Origin: Symbiodinium natans
Lineage: Eukaryota > Sar > Dinophyceae > Suessiales > Symbiodiniaceae
Assembly (NCBI GenBank): GCA_905221605.1
Contig: CAJNDS010002187.1
Span: forward strand, 487,501 to 497,500
Length of the DNA stretch: 10,000 nucleotides
Direction of reading: 5' to 3'
The notes under the pieces are model-generated. The model was not told the origin of the DNA. It made no database searches and saw nothing but the letters and a program-made list of their open reading frames with translations. A program made the translations under genes and the position numbers. The number at the start of each line of letters is the position of its first letter. The first letter of the stretch is position 1. Positions 1-6,044 of this stretch are shown one piece after another.

Positions 1-93
1 GGTCTAAGTGCGGTTTTGAATACTGTGGAGTCTCTTGATCTTGACTTTCTAGCTGGGATCTTCGGCTTTGTCGATTTCTTGGAGACCTGCCCT

Positions 94-139
94 CAGGGTT
101 TAGGTTTAGGGTTTAGGGTCGAGTCTAGGGTTTAGGGTC
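94..139 (+). repeat. Degenerate TTTAGGG tract
   Basis: About six telomere-type units with a GGTTTAGG deletion and GGGTCGAG/GGGTCTAG interruptions. The flanking sequence (1-93) shows no gene or structured element that I can see. This is an internal, decayed copy of the plant/alga-type telomere repeat. Confidence 0.85.
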
Positions 140-185
140 GAAGCCTGATTGCATGTTGTTGGGGGCTGCCTCAACAATAAGGGTC

Positions 186-278
186 GGGTTTAGGGTTTAG
201 GGCTTAGGGCTTGGGGCTTAGGGCTTAGGGCTTAGGGCTTAGGGTTTAGGGTTTAGGGTCTAGGGTTTAGGGTTTAGG
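186..278 (+). repeat. TTTAGGG array with homogenised CTTAGGG patch
   Basis: The array begins and ends with TTTAGGG units. Its centre (203-244) is six units of the variant CTTAGGG, one of them CTTGGGG. The variant is local, so it probably spread by unequal exchange or slippage rather than independent mutation. A 28-bp part of it (210-237) recurs exactly at 6146-6173. Confidence 0.93.
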
Positions 279-282
279 TAGT

Positions 283-378
283 GCAATCCTTTTTGTTGCT
301 GAGGACTGGCCGCGGCTGGGTCTCCCCTTGAAGCTGGAACAGGCTGGGGGACCCCCCATTGTGAGGCCAACTAGTTAA
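283..378 (+). other. Non-telomeric block with short open frame
   Basis: A 97-bp block between telomeric tracts. One plus frame stays open from 283 to a TAA at 376-378 (about 31 codons). It starts just after an array and shows no recognisable domain. The length is compatible with chance, so I do not call a gene. Confidence 0.15.
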
Positions 379-382
379 CCCT

Positions 383-402
383 AAACCCTGAACACAGGGT
401 TT
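383..402. repeat. Small inverted telomeric hairpin
   Basis: AAACCCTG (383-390) and CAGGGTTT (395-402) are perfect 8-bp inverted arms around the 4-base loop AACA. The left arm ends a two-unit CCCTAAA stub (376-389) and the right arm starts an oppositely oriented stub, so this is a miniature head-to-head junction of telomeric sequence. Confidence 0.6.
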
Positions 403-510
403 CGGGCTTCAGGATTTAGTTACAGTTTTTACCGGTTGCTTTGGAAACTTGAGGTCCTTAGACTCTAAGATTTACAGGGTTTAGACCAATCGTGATTAGG
501 CCGTGTAAAA

Positions 511-549
511 CCCTTAGCCCTAAGCCCTAAGCCCTAAGCCCTAAACCCT
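511..549 (-). repeat. CCCTAAG-variant telomeric array
   Basis: Three perfect CCCTAAG units (518-538), preceded by CCCTTAG and followed by CCCTAAA. CCCTAAG is the complement of the CTTAGGG variant enriched at 203-244, so the two patches form an inverted pair about 270 bp apart. Confidence 0.85.
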
Positions 550-579
550 CCGGTTGTTTGGGAAGGGTGGAGACGCACA

Positions 580-593
580 CCGCTTGAAAGCGG
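580..593. other. Short perfect inverted repeat
   Basis: CCGCTT and AAGCGG are complementary 6-base arms separated by GA, which could form a small hairpin. It lies in a non-repeat block. No flanking T-run or gene gives it a role; it may be chance. Confidence 0.3.
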
Positions 594-697
594 AAAGGAT
601 AAGGTCAGGGTTTACGGCTCAGGGCCCTAAACCATGGCAAGCAGGACCCCTTTGTGCCCTAGAGGCCTCTATCGTTTTTCTTGCTGCTTGAGAGGCT

Positions 698-802
698 TTA
701 ACCCTAAATCCTAAACCCTAAATCAGGAGGTCCTGTAAACCCTGAGCGCGATAAACCCAACGAACCCCCCAAACCCCCAAAACCCACAAAACCCCCAAAC
801 CC
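698..802 (-). repeat. Short CCCTAAA stub and decayed C-rich telomeric tract
   Basis: Three near-perfect CCCTAAA/CCTAAAT units (698-724) are followed by a C-rich, A-rich stretch (736-802) of units such as AACCCCCC, AAACCCCCA and CCACAAAA that keeps the strand bias but has lost the exact motif. This reads as an old, mutated array. On the opposite strand it gives a Gly/Phe-rich open frame, which I regard as a repeat artefact. Confidence 0.75.
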
Positions 803-827
803 TCGGCCAAATCCTTTAGGCCCCTCT

Positions 828-846
828 GGGTTTAGGGGTTTAGGGT
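828..846 (+). repeat. Two-unit TTTAGGG stub
   Basis: GGGTTTAGGGGTTTAGGGT lies on the plus strand directly after the opposite-strand decayed tract at 698-802. The orientation therefore switches here within about 25 bp. Confidence 0.75.
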
Positions 847-929
847 CCCCTGAGACGTTCTGTGACGCAGGTCCTCCGCAGACAAATCGCCGCTTGAGTG
901 CCCTGCCGTCAGGCAGGCTGGGCATGGAT

Positions 930-1105
930 AGGGTTCAGGGTTCAGGGTTTAAGGGTTTAAGGGTTTAAGGGTTTAAGGGTTTAAGGGTTTAAGGGTTTAA
1001 GGGTTTAAGGGTTTAAGGGTTTAAGGGTTTGAGGGTTTAAGGGTTTAAGGGTTTAAGGGTTCAAGGGTTTCAGGGTTTCAGGGTTTAAGGGTTTAGGGTT
1101 TTGGG
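930..1105 (+). repeat. TTTAAGGG eight-base variant array
   Basis: Two TTCAGGG units (934-947) are followed by eighteen consecutive 8-base units in unbroken register (948-1091). Fourteen are exactly TTTAAGGG; the others are TTTGAGGG, TTCAAGGG and two TTTCAGGG. The array then returns to TTTAGGG and TTTTGGG. The extra A gives period 8 instead of 7, and the strict register shows expansion of one mutant unit by slippage or unequal exchange. Confidence 0.96.
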
Positions 1106-1219
1106 TGTCGGACACAATCAGATTTAGGCCTGGGGTTAGGGGTCACGACTTCAACGGCGCTCAGGCTGGTTTGGGTTGAGGGCTCAAGACTTCAGGTTCA
1201 GGGCGATAGGCCTTTGGCC

Positions 1220-1283
1220 CAAAGGCCCCCGAAAACCCCGAAGCCCTCCCAAACCCTACGCTCGAAACCCACAACCTAAACCG
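1220..1283 (-). repeat. Decayed CCCTAAA-like tract
   Basis: C-rich units such as CCCCGAAAA, CCCCGAAG, CCCTCCCAAA, CCCTACGC and CGAAACCC keep the A/C strand bias of a telomeric array but few exact units. The open frame that crosses it (1176-1379, plus strand) has no domain I recognise and is probably incidental. Confidence 0.55.
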
Positions 1284-1644
1284 TTTGCTGGGGAAGCTAA
1301 GAAGATCTTAAGCCAAGTGCCTGGCTTGTTGCCTCCTCATGGAGCCCGAGGAAACCCCGACCTCCTAAACACTAGGTAGGGTCCTGGGAGATTTCATCGT
1401 TTCCCTGTTGTTGGGTTTCAGAGGATCCTTTTCAGGAATATTTCTCAGATGATCTTATAAGCGCATTCTAGCTCTAGCTCGGGTCTGGGATTTAGGGTTC
1501 AGGGTTTTTACCCTCAGTTCCTGAAAGCTCCACACCCAAGGCCCGAAAACCCAACACCGAAAGCCGAGACCTTCAACCACACTAGGGGCGCTTGAGGGGC
1601 TTATGAGTGGGTGATAAGGACAGGTATCTGAGTGGTAGAGAAGT
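1284..1644. other. Mostly non-repeat stretch
   Basis: This holds a small inverted repeat (AAGCCA 1310-1315, TGGCTT 1322-1327), a degenerate TTTAGGG stub (1487-1508) and otherwise unique sequence with no convincing open frame or RNA gene. A D-arm-like string lies near 1627-1645 but is not part of a tRNA. Confidence 0.6.
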
Positions 1645-1766
1645 ACCCTAAACCCTAAACCCTAAACCCTAAACCCTAAACCCTAAACCCTAAACCCTAA
1701 ACCCTAAACCCTAAACCCTAAACCCTAAACCCTAAACCCTAAACCCTAAACCCTAAACCCTAAACC
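1645..1766 (-). repeat. Near-perfect CCCTAAA array (about 17 units)
   Basis: About 17 consecutive CCCTAAA units without a mismatch. Such purity in an internal position suggests recent insertion, recent expansion or active homogenisation, in contrast to the decayed tracts nearby. The G-rich strand is the minus strand and could fold into G-quadruplexes. Confidence 0.98.
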
Positions 1767-1868
1767 GAAGCACCAACACCCTCGATAAGACAAGGCCGTA
1801 TCACTGTGGTCAACGAGACTTTGGCGTCGTTACACCCCGCGCAGCCTCAAGGGCGAAGCGGCTTTACG
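1767..1868. other. Unique 102-bp block capped by outward telomeric arrays
   Basis: The block has CCCTAAA on its left and TTTAGGG on its right. A plus frame stays open from 1764 to a TAG at 1869, and a shorter minus frame is also open. Neither has a recognisable motif, so coding status is undecided. Confidence 0.35.
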
Positions 1869-1935
1869 TAGGGTTTGGGGGGTTTAGGGTTTAGGGTTTA
1901 GGGTTCAGGGTTCAGGGTTCAGGGTTCAGGCTTCA
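1869..1935 (+). repeat. TTTAGGG array turning into TTCAGGG patch
   Basis: Ordinary TTTAGGG units give way to consecutive TTCAGGG units (1904-1930), ending in a decayed CTTCAG. The switch is sharp, another case of a local homogenised variant. Confidence 0.92.
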
Positions 1936-1955
1936 GTTGAGGAACTTACAGTATA

Positions 1956-1969
1956 CCCCCCCCCCCCCC
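1956..1969. repeat. Poly-C run of 14
   Basis: Fourteen consecutive C residues follow GTATA, just beyond a TTCAGGG patch. The complementary strand is G14 and could form a quadruplex. The run length is prone to sequencing error. Confidence 0.9.
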
Positions 1970-2482
1970 AAGTTGGGCTCGGCTATATCAGACGTCGGCT
2001 CTCACGACAAAGTCCCGCTCCCTCACGAGCTCTACACGGTTTACGGTCCTTTTCGGCAGTGGTGGGGATTGTAGTAGCCCTACAAATATCAGTATACGAT
2101 GCCACTTTTGGGGGTTGATTTAATCCCTACGTCCCTACGTGTTCGGTCCGCCAACGATGCTCCGAGCCTGCGTGGCGCTTGGCAAAGTGAGGCGCCTCTG
2201 CATGTGGAATTCGACGACTGCGGCCTGCGTTGGAGTATGCCGGGGCACACTAAGAGCTCTTTTCAAATTTCGGGGTCGGCGTAAAGACTATATAATGGTG
2301 TTCCCTTATGGTCCCTATATACTTATACTTCTACTAGAATAACCCCAAAAACCCTATTCCCCTCATTCAGGCCCCTATTGACCGAAGTCTACGTAGATCT
2401 CATGTCGGTGGCTCCTGGCTCAGTGCCCCTGCACAGAAGAAAGCCGGCCCCCAACCAGGAACCCTCGCGCCCTAACCAGACG
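1970..2482. other. Telomere-free block with two overlapping short open frames
   Basis: About 510 bp almost without telomeric motif. An ATG frame at 2099-2284 (61 codons, beginning MPLLGVDLIP) overlaps another at 2139-2342 (67 codons) in a different frame. Neither matches a family I know and at most one could be real. A perfect 8-bp tandem, TCCCTACG twice (2124-2139), lies inside the first. A TATATAA string at 2289-2295 follows in an AT-rich patch. I do not call a gene. Confidence 0.25.
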
Positions 2483-2502
2483 AGGGTTTAGGGTTTAGGG
2501 TT
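2483..2502 (+). repeat. Short TTTAGGG array
   Basis: Just under three units of GGGTTTAGGG type, isolated between the telomere-free block to the left and a diverged duplication to the right. Confidence 0.85.
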
Positions 2503-2690
2503 AAGCAGGGTATGGTGTAGCTCTTTAGAGATTTGGGGGGTGTTGCCCTCCGCGAAACGCAAAGAGAATTGACCCCATGTTTGGACGAGGGGTTAGCGTC
2601 TAGGGCTTACGGTTCAACAGTTTACGGTGTAGCTCTTTAGGGAATCGGAACGCCATGAACTTATGGTAGGATTTGACCCCATGTTAGCCG
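2503..2690 (+). repeat. Diverged tandem duplication of about 110 bp
   Basis: GGTGTAGCTCTTTAG occurs at 2514-2528 and again at 2626-2640. TTGACCCCATGTT occurs at 2569-2581 and again at 2673-2685, in the same order. The distance between the two motifs is 55 bp in the first copy and 47 bp in the second, so the copies have acquired indels. The sequence between the motifs is poorly conserved, so the duplication is old or only the motifs are constrained. A partial inverted copy, TGGGGTCAA, lies at 2733-2741. Confidence 0.6.
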
Positions 2691-2785
2691 GACTTCGAAG
2701 TTGTGGCCGGCATGCTGCTCTGCGATGCTCTTTGGGGTCAAAGAATCGCCCCAGCTTGCGAGGCCTTGCGAAGGAAAACAGGAAC

Positions 2786-2868
2786 GAACCTAAACCCTAA
2801 ACCCGAAACCCGAAACCCGAAGTTTTAAACCCTAAGCCCTAAACCCTAAACCCTAAGTTTAGGGTTAG
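2786..2868 (-). repeat. CCCTAAA/CCCGAAA array with head-to-head junction
   Basis: Minus-oriented units include a CCCGAAA patch (2802-2822) and a CCCTAAG unit. At the right end AACCCTAA (2849-2856) and TTAGGGTT (2859-2866) are perfect 8-bp inverted arms separated by GT, so the orientation flips with almost no spacer. A further short plus-oriented stub, GTTAGGGTTTG, follows at 2912-2922. Confidence 0.88.
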
Positions 2869-2927
2869 GAGGCGTTTTTCAGGGCATCCTAGGGTTCACC
2901 GTAAAACCCTAGTTAGGGTTTGTGCTC

Positions 2928-3000
2928 GGGGGGGGGGGGGGGATACCAGGGTGCGAAAGCGAAGCATTGCATGGAGTCGGATACCATGGGGGGGGGGGGG
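2928..3000 (+). repeat. Duplicated poly-G / GGATACCA module
   Basis: A run of 15 G (2928-2942) runs into GGATACCA (2941-2948). GGATACCA recurs at 2979-2986 and is followed by T and a run of 13 G (2988-3000). The open frame through this region (2922-3167) codes mainly for Gly and Pro runs and is a product of the homopolymers. Confidence 0.85.
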
Positions 3001-3130
3001 TTAGGGCCTGCGTATATGGGGTGTTCTTCTTGCAGAGTTTTTGGGAGATGCTAGCAAGTAAAATCCTGCCTCCTATGGGGCCGGTCCTAAGTGATGATCG
3101 CTGTCATAGGGAGGCTAAGGCCCCTCCGTC

Positions 3131-3148
3131 CACCCCCCCACCCCCCCC
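3131..3148 (-). repeat. Poly-C runs C7-A-C8
   Basis: Seven C, one A, then eight C, about 130 bp after the poly-G runs. In a single strand the two tracts are complementary and could pair, closing a loop over the intervening unique sequence (3001-3130). Confidence 0.8.
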
Positions 3149-3180
3149 TTCCCAAAGACCCCTGTGAGCAAGTTCCTTGA

Positions 3181-3299
3181 CCAAACCCTATAAGCCCGAA
3201 ACCCTACACCCGAAACCCTAAACCCTAAACCCTTGAACACCCTAAACCCTTGAACACCCTAAACCCTTGAACACCCTAAACCCTAAACCCTAAACCCTC
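3181..3299 (-). repeat. CCCTAAA array with 17-bp higher-order repeat
   Basis: A degenerate start (CCCGAAA, CCCTACA units) is followed by three perfect tandem copies of a 17-bp unit, CCCTAAACCCTTGAACA, at 3223-3239, 3240-3256 and 3257-3273. Ordinary CCCTAAA units resume to 3299. The 17-mer is one telomeric unit plus a 10-bp mutated segment, amplified together. Confidence 0.96.
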
Positions 3300-3410
3300 A
3301 CCGCACCCGTCTGCAGAATTTGGCTCCAACTCCATCAGGAGCACGAAACCTGGAGTGCCCTCATTAGTCGAGTCTGCCACTTCAGCAATGTCCGGCACTT
3401 AGTGCAGACA
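3300..3410. other. Unique 111-bp block between outward arrays
   Basis: Non-repeat sequence flanked by CCCTAAA on the left and TTTAGGG on the right. More than one plus frame is open across it, one of them ending in the right-hand repeat. The open length is within chance expectation and no motif is recognised. Confidence 0.3.
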
Positions 3411-3560
3411 GTGGGTTTACGGGTCAGGGTTTAGGGTTTAGGGTCTCGGGTTTAGGGTCTAGGGTCCATGGTCTAGGGTTTAGGGTCTCGGGTGTCGGGT
3501 TTATAGGGTTTAGGTGTTAGGGTTTAGGGGTCTTAAGGATTGAGGGGTTTAAGCGTCCAT
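3411..3560 (+). repeat. Degenerate TTTAGGG array with 42-bp duplication
   Basis: Many units are altered (GGGTCTCGGG, GGGTCTAGGG, GGGTGTCGGG). An 18-bp string at 3434-3451 is repeated exactly at 3476-3493, an offset of 42 bp, equal to six telomeric units. This is a higher-order repeat that arose after some units had mutated. Confidence 0.88.
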
Positions 3561-3685
3561 AGTATGAGTCTACAAGTTTTGGGTTGTTTGGGTTTAGGGG
3601 GGCTTGGGGATTCACAGTAGACCCGTATATCCTTGCACGGCGTCATGTTCCCTTCAGCCTGTTGAAACTTAGAGTTCTGGAGATG

Positions 3686-3786
3686 GGGAGGGTTCAGGCT
3701 CAAGGGTTGAGCGTTGAGGGTTTAGGGGTTTTGCGGGGGGGCTTCGGGTTTAGGGTTTAGGGTTTAGGGTTTAGGGTTTAGGGTTG
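3686..3786 (+). repeat. Decayed then perfect TTTAGGG array
   Basis: The left half is degenerate G-rich sequence (GGGTTCAGG, GGGTTGAGC, GTTGAGGGTTTAGGGG, a run of seven G at 3735-3741). The right half (3745-3786) is about six clean TTTAGGG units. Isolated stubs near 3591-3605 extend the same orientation to the left. Confidence 0.88.
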
Positions 3787-3906
3787 GCCAAGGTGTCGGG
3801 GGGGCTTAAACTTTAGACAGGTACCCGAACGACGGCAGGGGGGTCGCCTCACAACGGGCACGGCACCCTTGTTGGAAGAATGGATCAGCCCTGTGGAGCT
3901 TTTTGG

Positions 3907-3973
3907 CTTAGGGTTTAGGGTCTGGAGTTGAGGGTTTCGGGTTTACTGTAGGGTTTAGGGTTTAGGGTTTAGG
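3907..3973 (+). repeat. Interrupted TTTAGGG array
   Basis: Two clean stubs (3907-3922 and 3949-3973) are separated by decayed units (GTTGAGGG, GTTTCGGG, GTTTACTGTA). It faces the array at 3997 with only 23 bp between them, a convergent junction. Confidence 0.88.
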
Positions 3974-3996
3974 CCCTAAGCTTGCCAGTTTTGCCT

Positions 3997-4124
3997 CCTA
4001 AACCCTAAACCCTAACCCTAAACCCTAAACCCTAAACCCTAAACCCTAAACCCTAAACCCTAAACCCTAAACCCTAAACCCTAAACCCTAAACCCTAAAC
4101 CCTAAACCCTAAACCCTAAACCCT
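3997..4124 (-). repeat. Near-perfect CCCTAAA array (about 18 units)
   Basis: About 18 units with a single 6-base slip (CCCTAA) near 4011-4016 and no other change. Together with the plus-oriented array ending at 3973 it forms a large imperfect inverted repeat that could extrude as a hairpin or disturb replication. Confidence 0.98.
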
Positions 4125-4231
4125 GCCCTTTTGGGCTCCAGTGCTTTGGCAGATGTCAGCCAAGGACCATCCAGGCCGTGTCTCGATTGCGCAGCCGCCT
4201 TGCCAGGACCCAAGAATCCAGACAGCCCAGT
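4125..4231 (+). other. Unique 107-bp block between two minus arrays
   Basis: A plus frame beginning ALLGSSALADVSQGP stays open from 4125 to a TAA in the next array at 4242. The opposite strand also has an open frame. A 7-base stem with one G-T pair (4144-4150 with 4159-4165) is possible. Coding status cannot be decided from this. Confidence 0.3.
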
Positions 4232-4334
4232 ACCTAAACCCTAAACCCTAAACCCTAAACCCTAAACCCTAAACCCTAAATCCTAAACCCTAAACCCCAA
4301 ACCCTAAACCCTAAACCCTAAACCCTAAACCCTA
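4232..4334 (-). repeat. CCCTAAA array (about 14 units)
   Basis: Mostly perfect units with two substitutions (a CCTAAAT unit and a CCCCAAA unit). Same orientation as the array 107 bp upstream. Confidence 0.97.
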
Positions 4335-4452
4335 TGCATGAATAGTTCTTCTGTTCACCATCTGGTTTCAGGTTTGTCGGGGTATTGGGCCTCCCCGGAA
4401 TATTGCCTCATGGCATTGGCAAGGTAGCTAGGATGTGTGGTGTAGGGCATAG

Positions 4453-4550
4453 AGTTTAGGGGTTAGGGTTTAGGGTTTAGGTAGAGTTTGGGCTTAGAGT
4501 TTAGGGTTCGGTTTAGGGTTTAGGGTTTAGGGTTTAGGGTTTAGGGTTTG
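4453..4550 (+). repeat. TTTAGGG array, left half degenerate
   Basis: The left half has shortened or altered units (GGGGTTAGGG, TTTAGGTAGAG, GGCTTAGAG, GGGTTCGG). The right half (4510-4550) is about six clean units. A decayed continuation with stubs runs to 4628 (GGGGTTTAGG at 4587, GGGCTTTAGGGTTTGG near 4613). Confidence 0.92.
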
Positions 4551-4690
4551 CGGCTCAGGGCTTAGGAGGTCGTGCTTATAAGGTCTGGGGTTTAGGCCTT
4601 CGCTGTTTAGAGGGCTTTAGGGTTTGGGAGTACGGCTTCAGAAGGGCAGCCCGAAACACCTGGAAGGCCTCTGGCAGAACAGACGGCTGC

Positions 4691-4708
4691 AGAGAGAGAG
4701 AGAGAGAG
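4691..4708 (+). repeat. (AG)9 microsatellite
   Basis: Nine perfect AG dinucleotides. An alternating TGTA/CATA-rich segment follows directly (4709-4785). Confidence 0.95.
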
Positions 4709-4793
4709 TGACATCTACATGTTTGTACATATGTTGTGAATCAATGTCATGTATGTGCAAAAGCACATATGAATACTCGTATTCTTCATCATG
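4709..4793. other. ATGT-rich segment with two hairpins
   Basis: TATGTGC (4752-4758) pairs with GCACATA (4763-4769) around the loop AAAA. Immediately after, GAATAC (4771-4776) pairs with GTATTC (4779-4784) around TC. The base composition resembles the TATG microsatellite at 7880-8023, so this may be a decayed relative. No gene is apparent. Confidence 0.5.
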
Positions 4794-4810
4794 AAACCCT
4801 AAACCCTAAG
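4794..4810 (-). repeat. Two-unit CCCTAAA stub
   Basis: AAACCCTAAACCCTAAG only. A degenerate opposite-strand stub (CAGGGTTTTGGGTTTAG, 4816-4832) follows within 6 bp, making another small head-to-head junction. The stretch 4833-4976 is unique, with nothing recognised. Confidence 0.8.
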
Positions 4811-4976
4811 CTATCAGGGTTTTGGGTTTAGTGACGAAGCGCGGGCCTCAGTCCTGCCATGAAGCAACTATCAGGGTCCTCTTGAGCGTAGCTACCACTT
4901 CATCTTCCACGCAACATATTGACAGATTGTGGCAACACCGACCCTGCACCCCCTCAACTCTGGACCCGACTTACTC

Positions 4977-5008
4977 GGTTTAGGGTTTAGGGTTTAAGTT
5001 TTAGGCTT
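4977..5008 (+). repeat. Short TTTAGGG array
   Basis: About three clean units followed by decayed TTTAAGTTTTAGG. The stretch from 5009 to 5152 is unique sequence with a small degenerate CCCTGAACCCGAAAA stub (5113-5127) and no recognised gene. Confidence 0.88.
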
Positions 5009-5152
5009 CAAGGTTTCTTCCCCTCCCTCCCACCGCCTTCCAAAAACTCAACAACAGAATCCCAAATGACACTCTGTGCCTCTTGGACCCAGAACACCCC
5101 TTTCGATAAACGCCCTGAACCCGAAAATGCTGGGGCTGTTGCAAGTAAGGGT

Positions 5153-5269
5153 CCCGAAACCCTGAACCCTGAACCCTGAACCCTGAACCCTGAACCCTAA
5201 ACCCTAAACCCCAAACCCTAAACCCTAAACCCTAAACCCTAAACCCTAACCCCTAAACCCTAAACCCTG
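5153..5269 (-). repeat. CCCTGAA patch joined to CCCTAAA array
   Basis: Five perfect CCCTGAA units (5160-5194) switch sharply to CCCTAAA units, with single CCCCAAA and CCCCTAAA variants. CCCTGAA is the complement of the TTCAGGG variant found on the plus strand at 1904-1930 and 5979-6006. Confidence 0.97.
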
Positions 5270-5344
5270 AGCTGCCACCAAGTCCGAGCTGATGGCTCAT
5301 GTGAATTCGGCTTCGGAGACTAGATCCCTGCATCTTGGTCCGCA

Positions 5345-5460
5345 GGTTTAGGGTTTAGGGTTTAGGGTTTAGGGTTTAGGGTTTAGGGTTTAGGGTTTAG
5401 GGTTTAGGGTTTAGGGTTTAGGGTTTAGGGTTTAGGGCTTATAGGGGTTTTAAGGGTTTA
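5345..5460 (+). repeat. Near-perfect TTTAGGG array (about 13 units)
   Basis: Perfect from 5345 to 5437, then CTTATAGGGG and TTTTAAGGG units. It is separated from the oppositely oriented array on its left by a 75-bp unique block, so both arrays point outward from that block. Confidence 0.98.
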
Positions 5461-5617
5461 TGGAGGGTTGAGGGCTTTGGGTCCAGGTGCTTGCTGGGTT
5501 GAAGGGGCTGAAGAGGTTTGGGGTGTTGAGGGGTTAAGGGATTTATGGAAGAACGGGGGAGGATCTGGGCTTAGTGTTTAAGGAGCTTAGGGCTTGAAGT
5601 GGTTGAGGGTTTAGGGT
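5461..5617 (+). repeat. Long decayed G-rich telomeric tract
   Basis: About 155 bp of G/T-rich sequence with scattered units such as GGGTTGAGGG, GGGGTTAAGGG, GGGCTTAGTG and a final GGGTTTAGGG. The strand bias is kept but the register is lost, which suggests an older extension of the neighbouring clean array. Confidence 0.65.
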
Positions 5618-5722
5618 TGCGGCGCGCTCTAAACCTTAGTGACCTTGAGAACTGAAAACCTAAAGCAGGCGCGTAGGTTTCACGGCTTGGGCTGCCTGGC
5701 ATACACTGCTGGCCCTGTGAAG

Positions 5723-5827
5723 TACCCTCAACCTTCAGCCCTCAACCCGAATCCCTAAACCCTAAACCCTAAACCCTAAACCCTGAACCCTAAACCCTAA
5801 ACCCTGAACCCCACACCCCAACCCGAA
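5723..5827 (-). repeat. CCCTAAA array with decayed flanks
   Basis: The core (5752-5809) has about eight units, two of them CCCTGAA. Degenerate C-rich units lie on both sides (CCCTCAACC, CCCTCAACCCGAAT; CCCCACACCCC). Confidence 0.93.
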
Positions 5828-5925
5828 GGGACCATGGTTTTGATCAACTGGCTGGGCTTGAGACTCAGGGCCTACGCCCCGTCCCTTAACCACCCTGGAA
5901 CTGTCAGGTTTGCAGCTGAGAGCTA

Positions 5926-6017
5926 TAGGGTTTGGGGTTAAGGGTTAAGGGTTTAGGGTTTAGGGTTTAGGGTTAGGCTTCAGGGTTCAGGGTTCAGGGT
6001 TCAGGGTTCACGGTTAG
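5926..6017 (+). repeat. TTTAGGG array with TTCAGGG patch
   Basis: Mixed GGGTTAAGGG and TTTAGGG units (5926-5974) are followed by TTAGGC and four perfect TTCAGGG units (5979-6006), then TTCACGG. Confidence 0.95.
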
Positions 6018-6044
6018 GAAGAGACCTGAGTGGTTTTCCCTCAG

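Noticed and set aside
704-925. 73-codon minus-strand Gly/Phe-rich open frame
   Set aside because: Most of it is a translated decayed CCCTAAA tract. The Gly-rich part comes from the repeat.
1182-1189. GGCTCAAG, which resembles the end of the dinoflagellate spliced leader (also near 3698)
   Set aside because: Only eight bases match and the preceding part of the leader is absent at both places, so it is not evidence for a leader gene or a retroposed transcript.
1176-1379. 67-codon plus-strand open frame
   Set aside because: It passes through a decayed telomeric tract (Pro/Lys-rich) and has no recognisable domain or codon bias.
1627-1645. String resembling a tRNA D-arm (CTGAGTGGTAGAG)
   Set aside because: No acceptor stem, anticodon arm or T-arm follows. 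The sequence runs straight into a CCCTAAA array.
2289-2295. TATATAA as a promoter
   Set aside because: It lies in an AT-rich patch downstream of the short open frames, with no gene start after it.
2922-3167. 81-codon plus-strand open frame
   Set aside because: It is opened by two poly-G runs and a poly-C run (Gly and Pro runs) and has no other coding sign.
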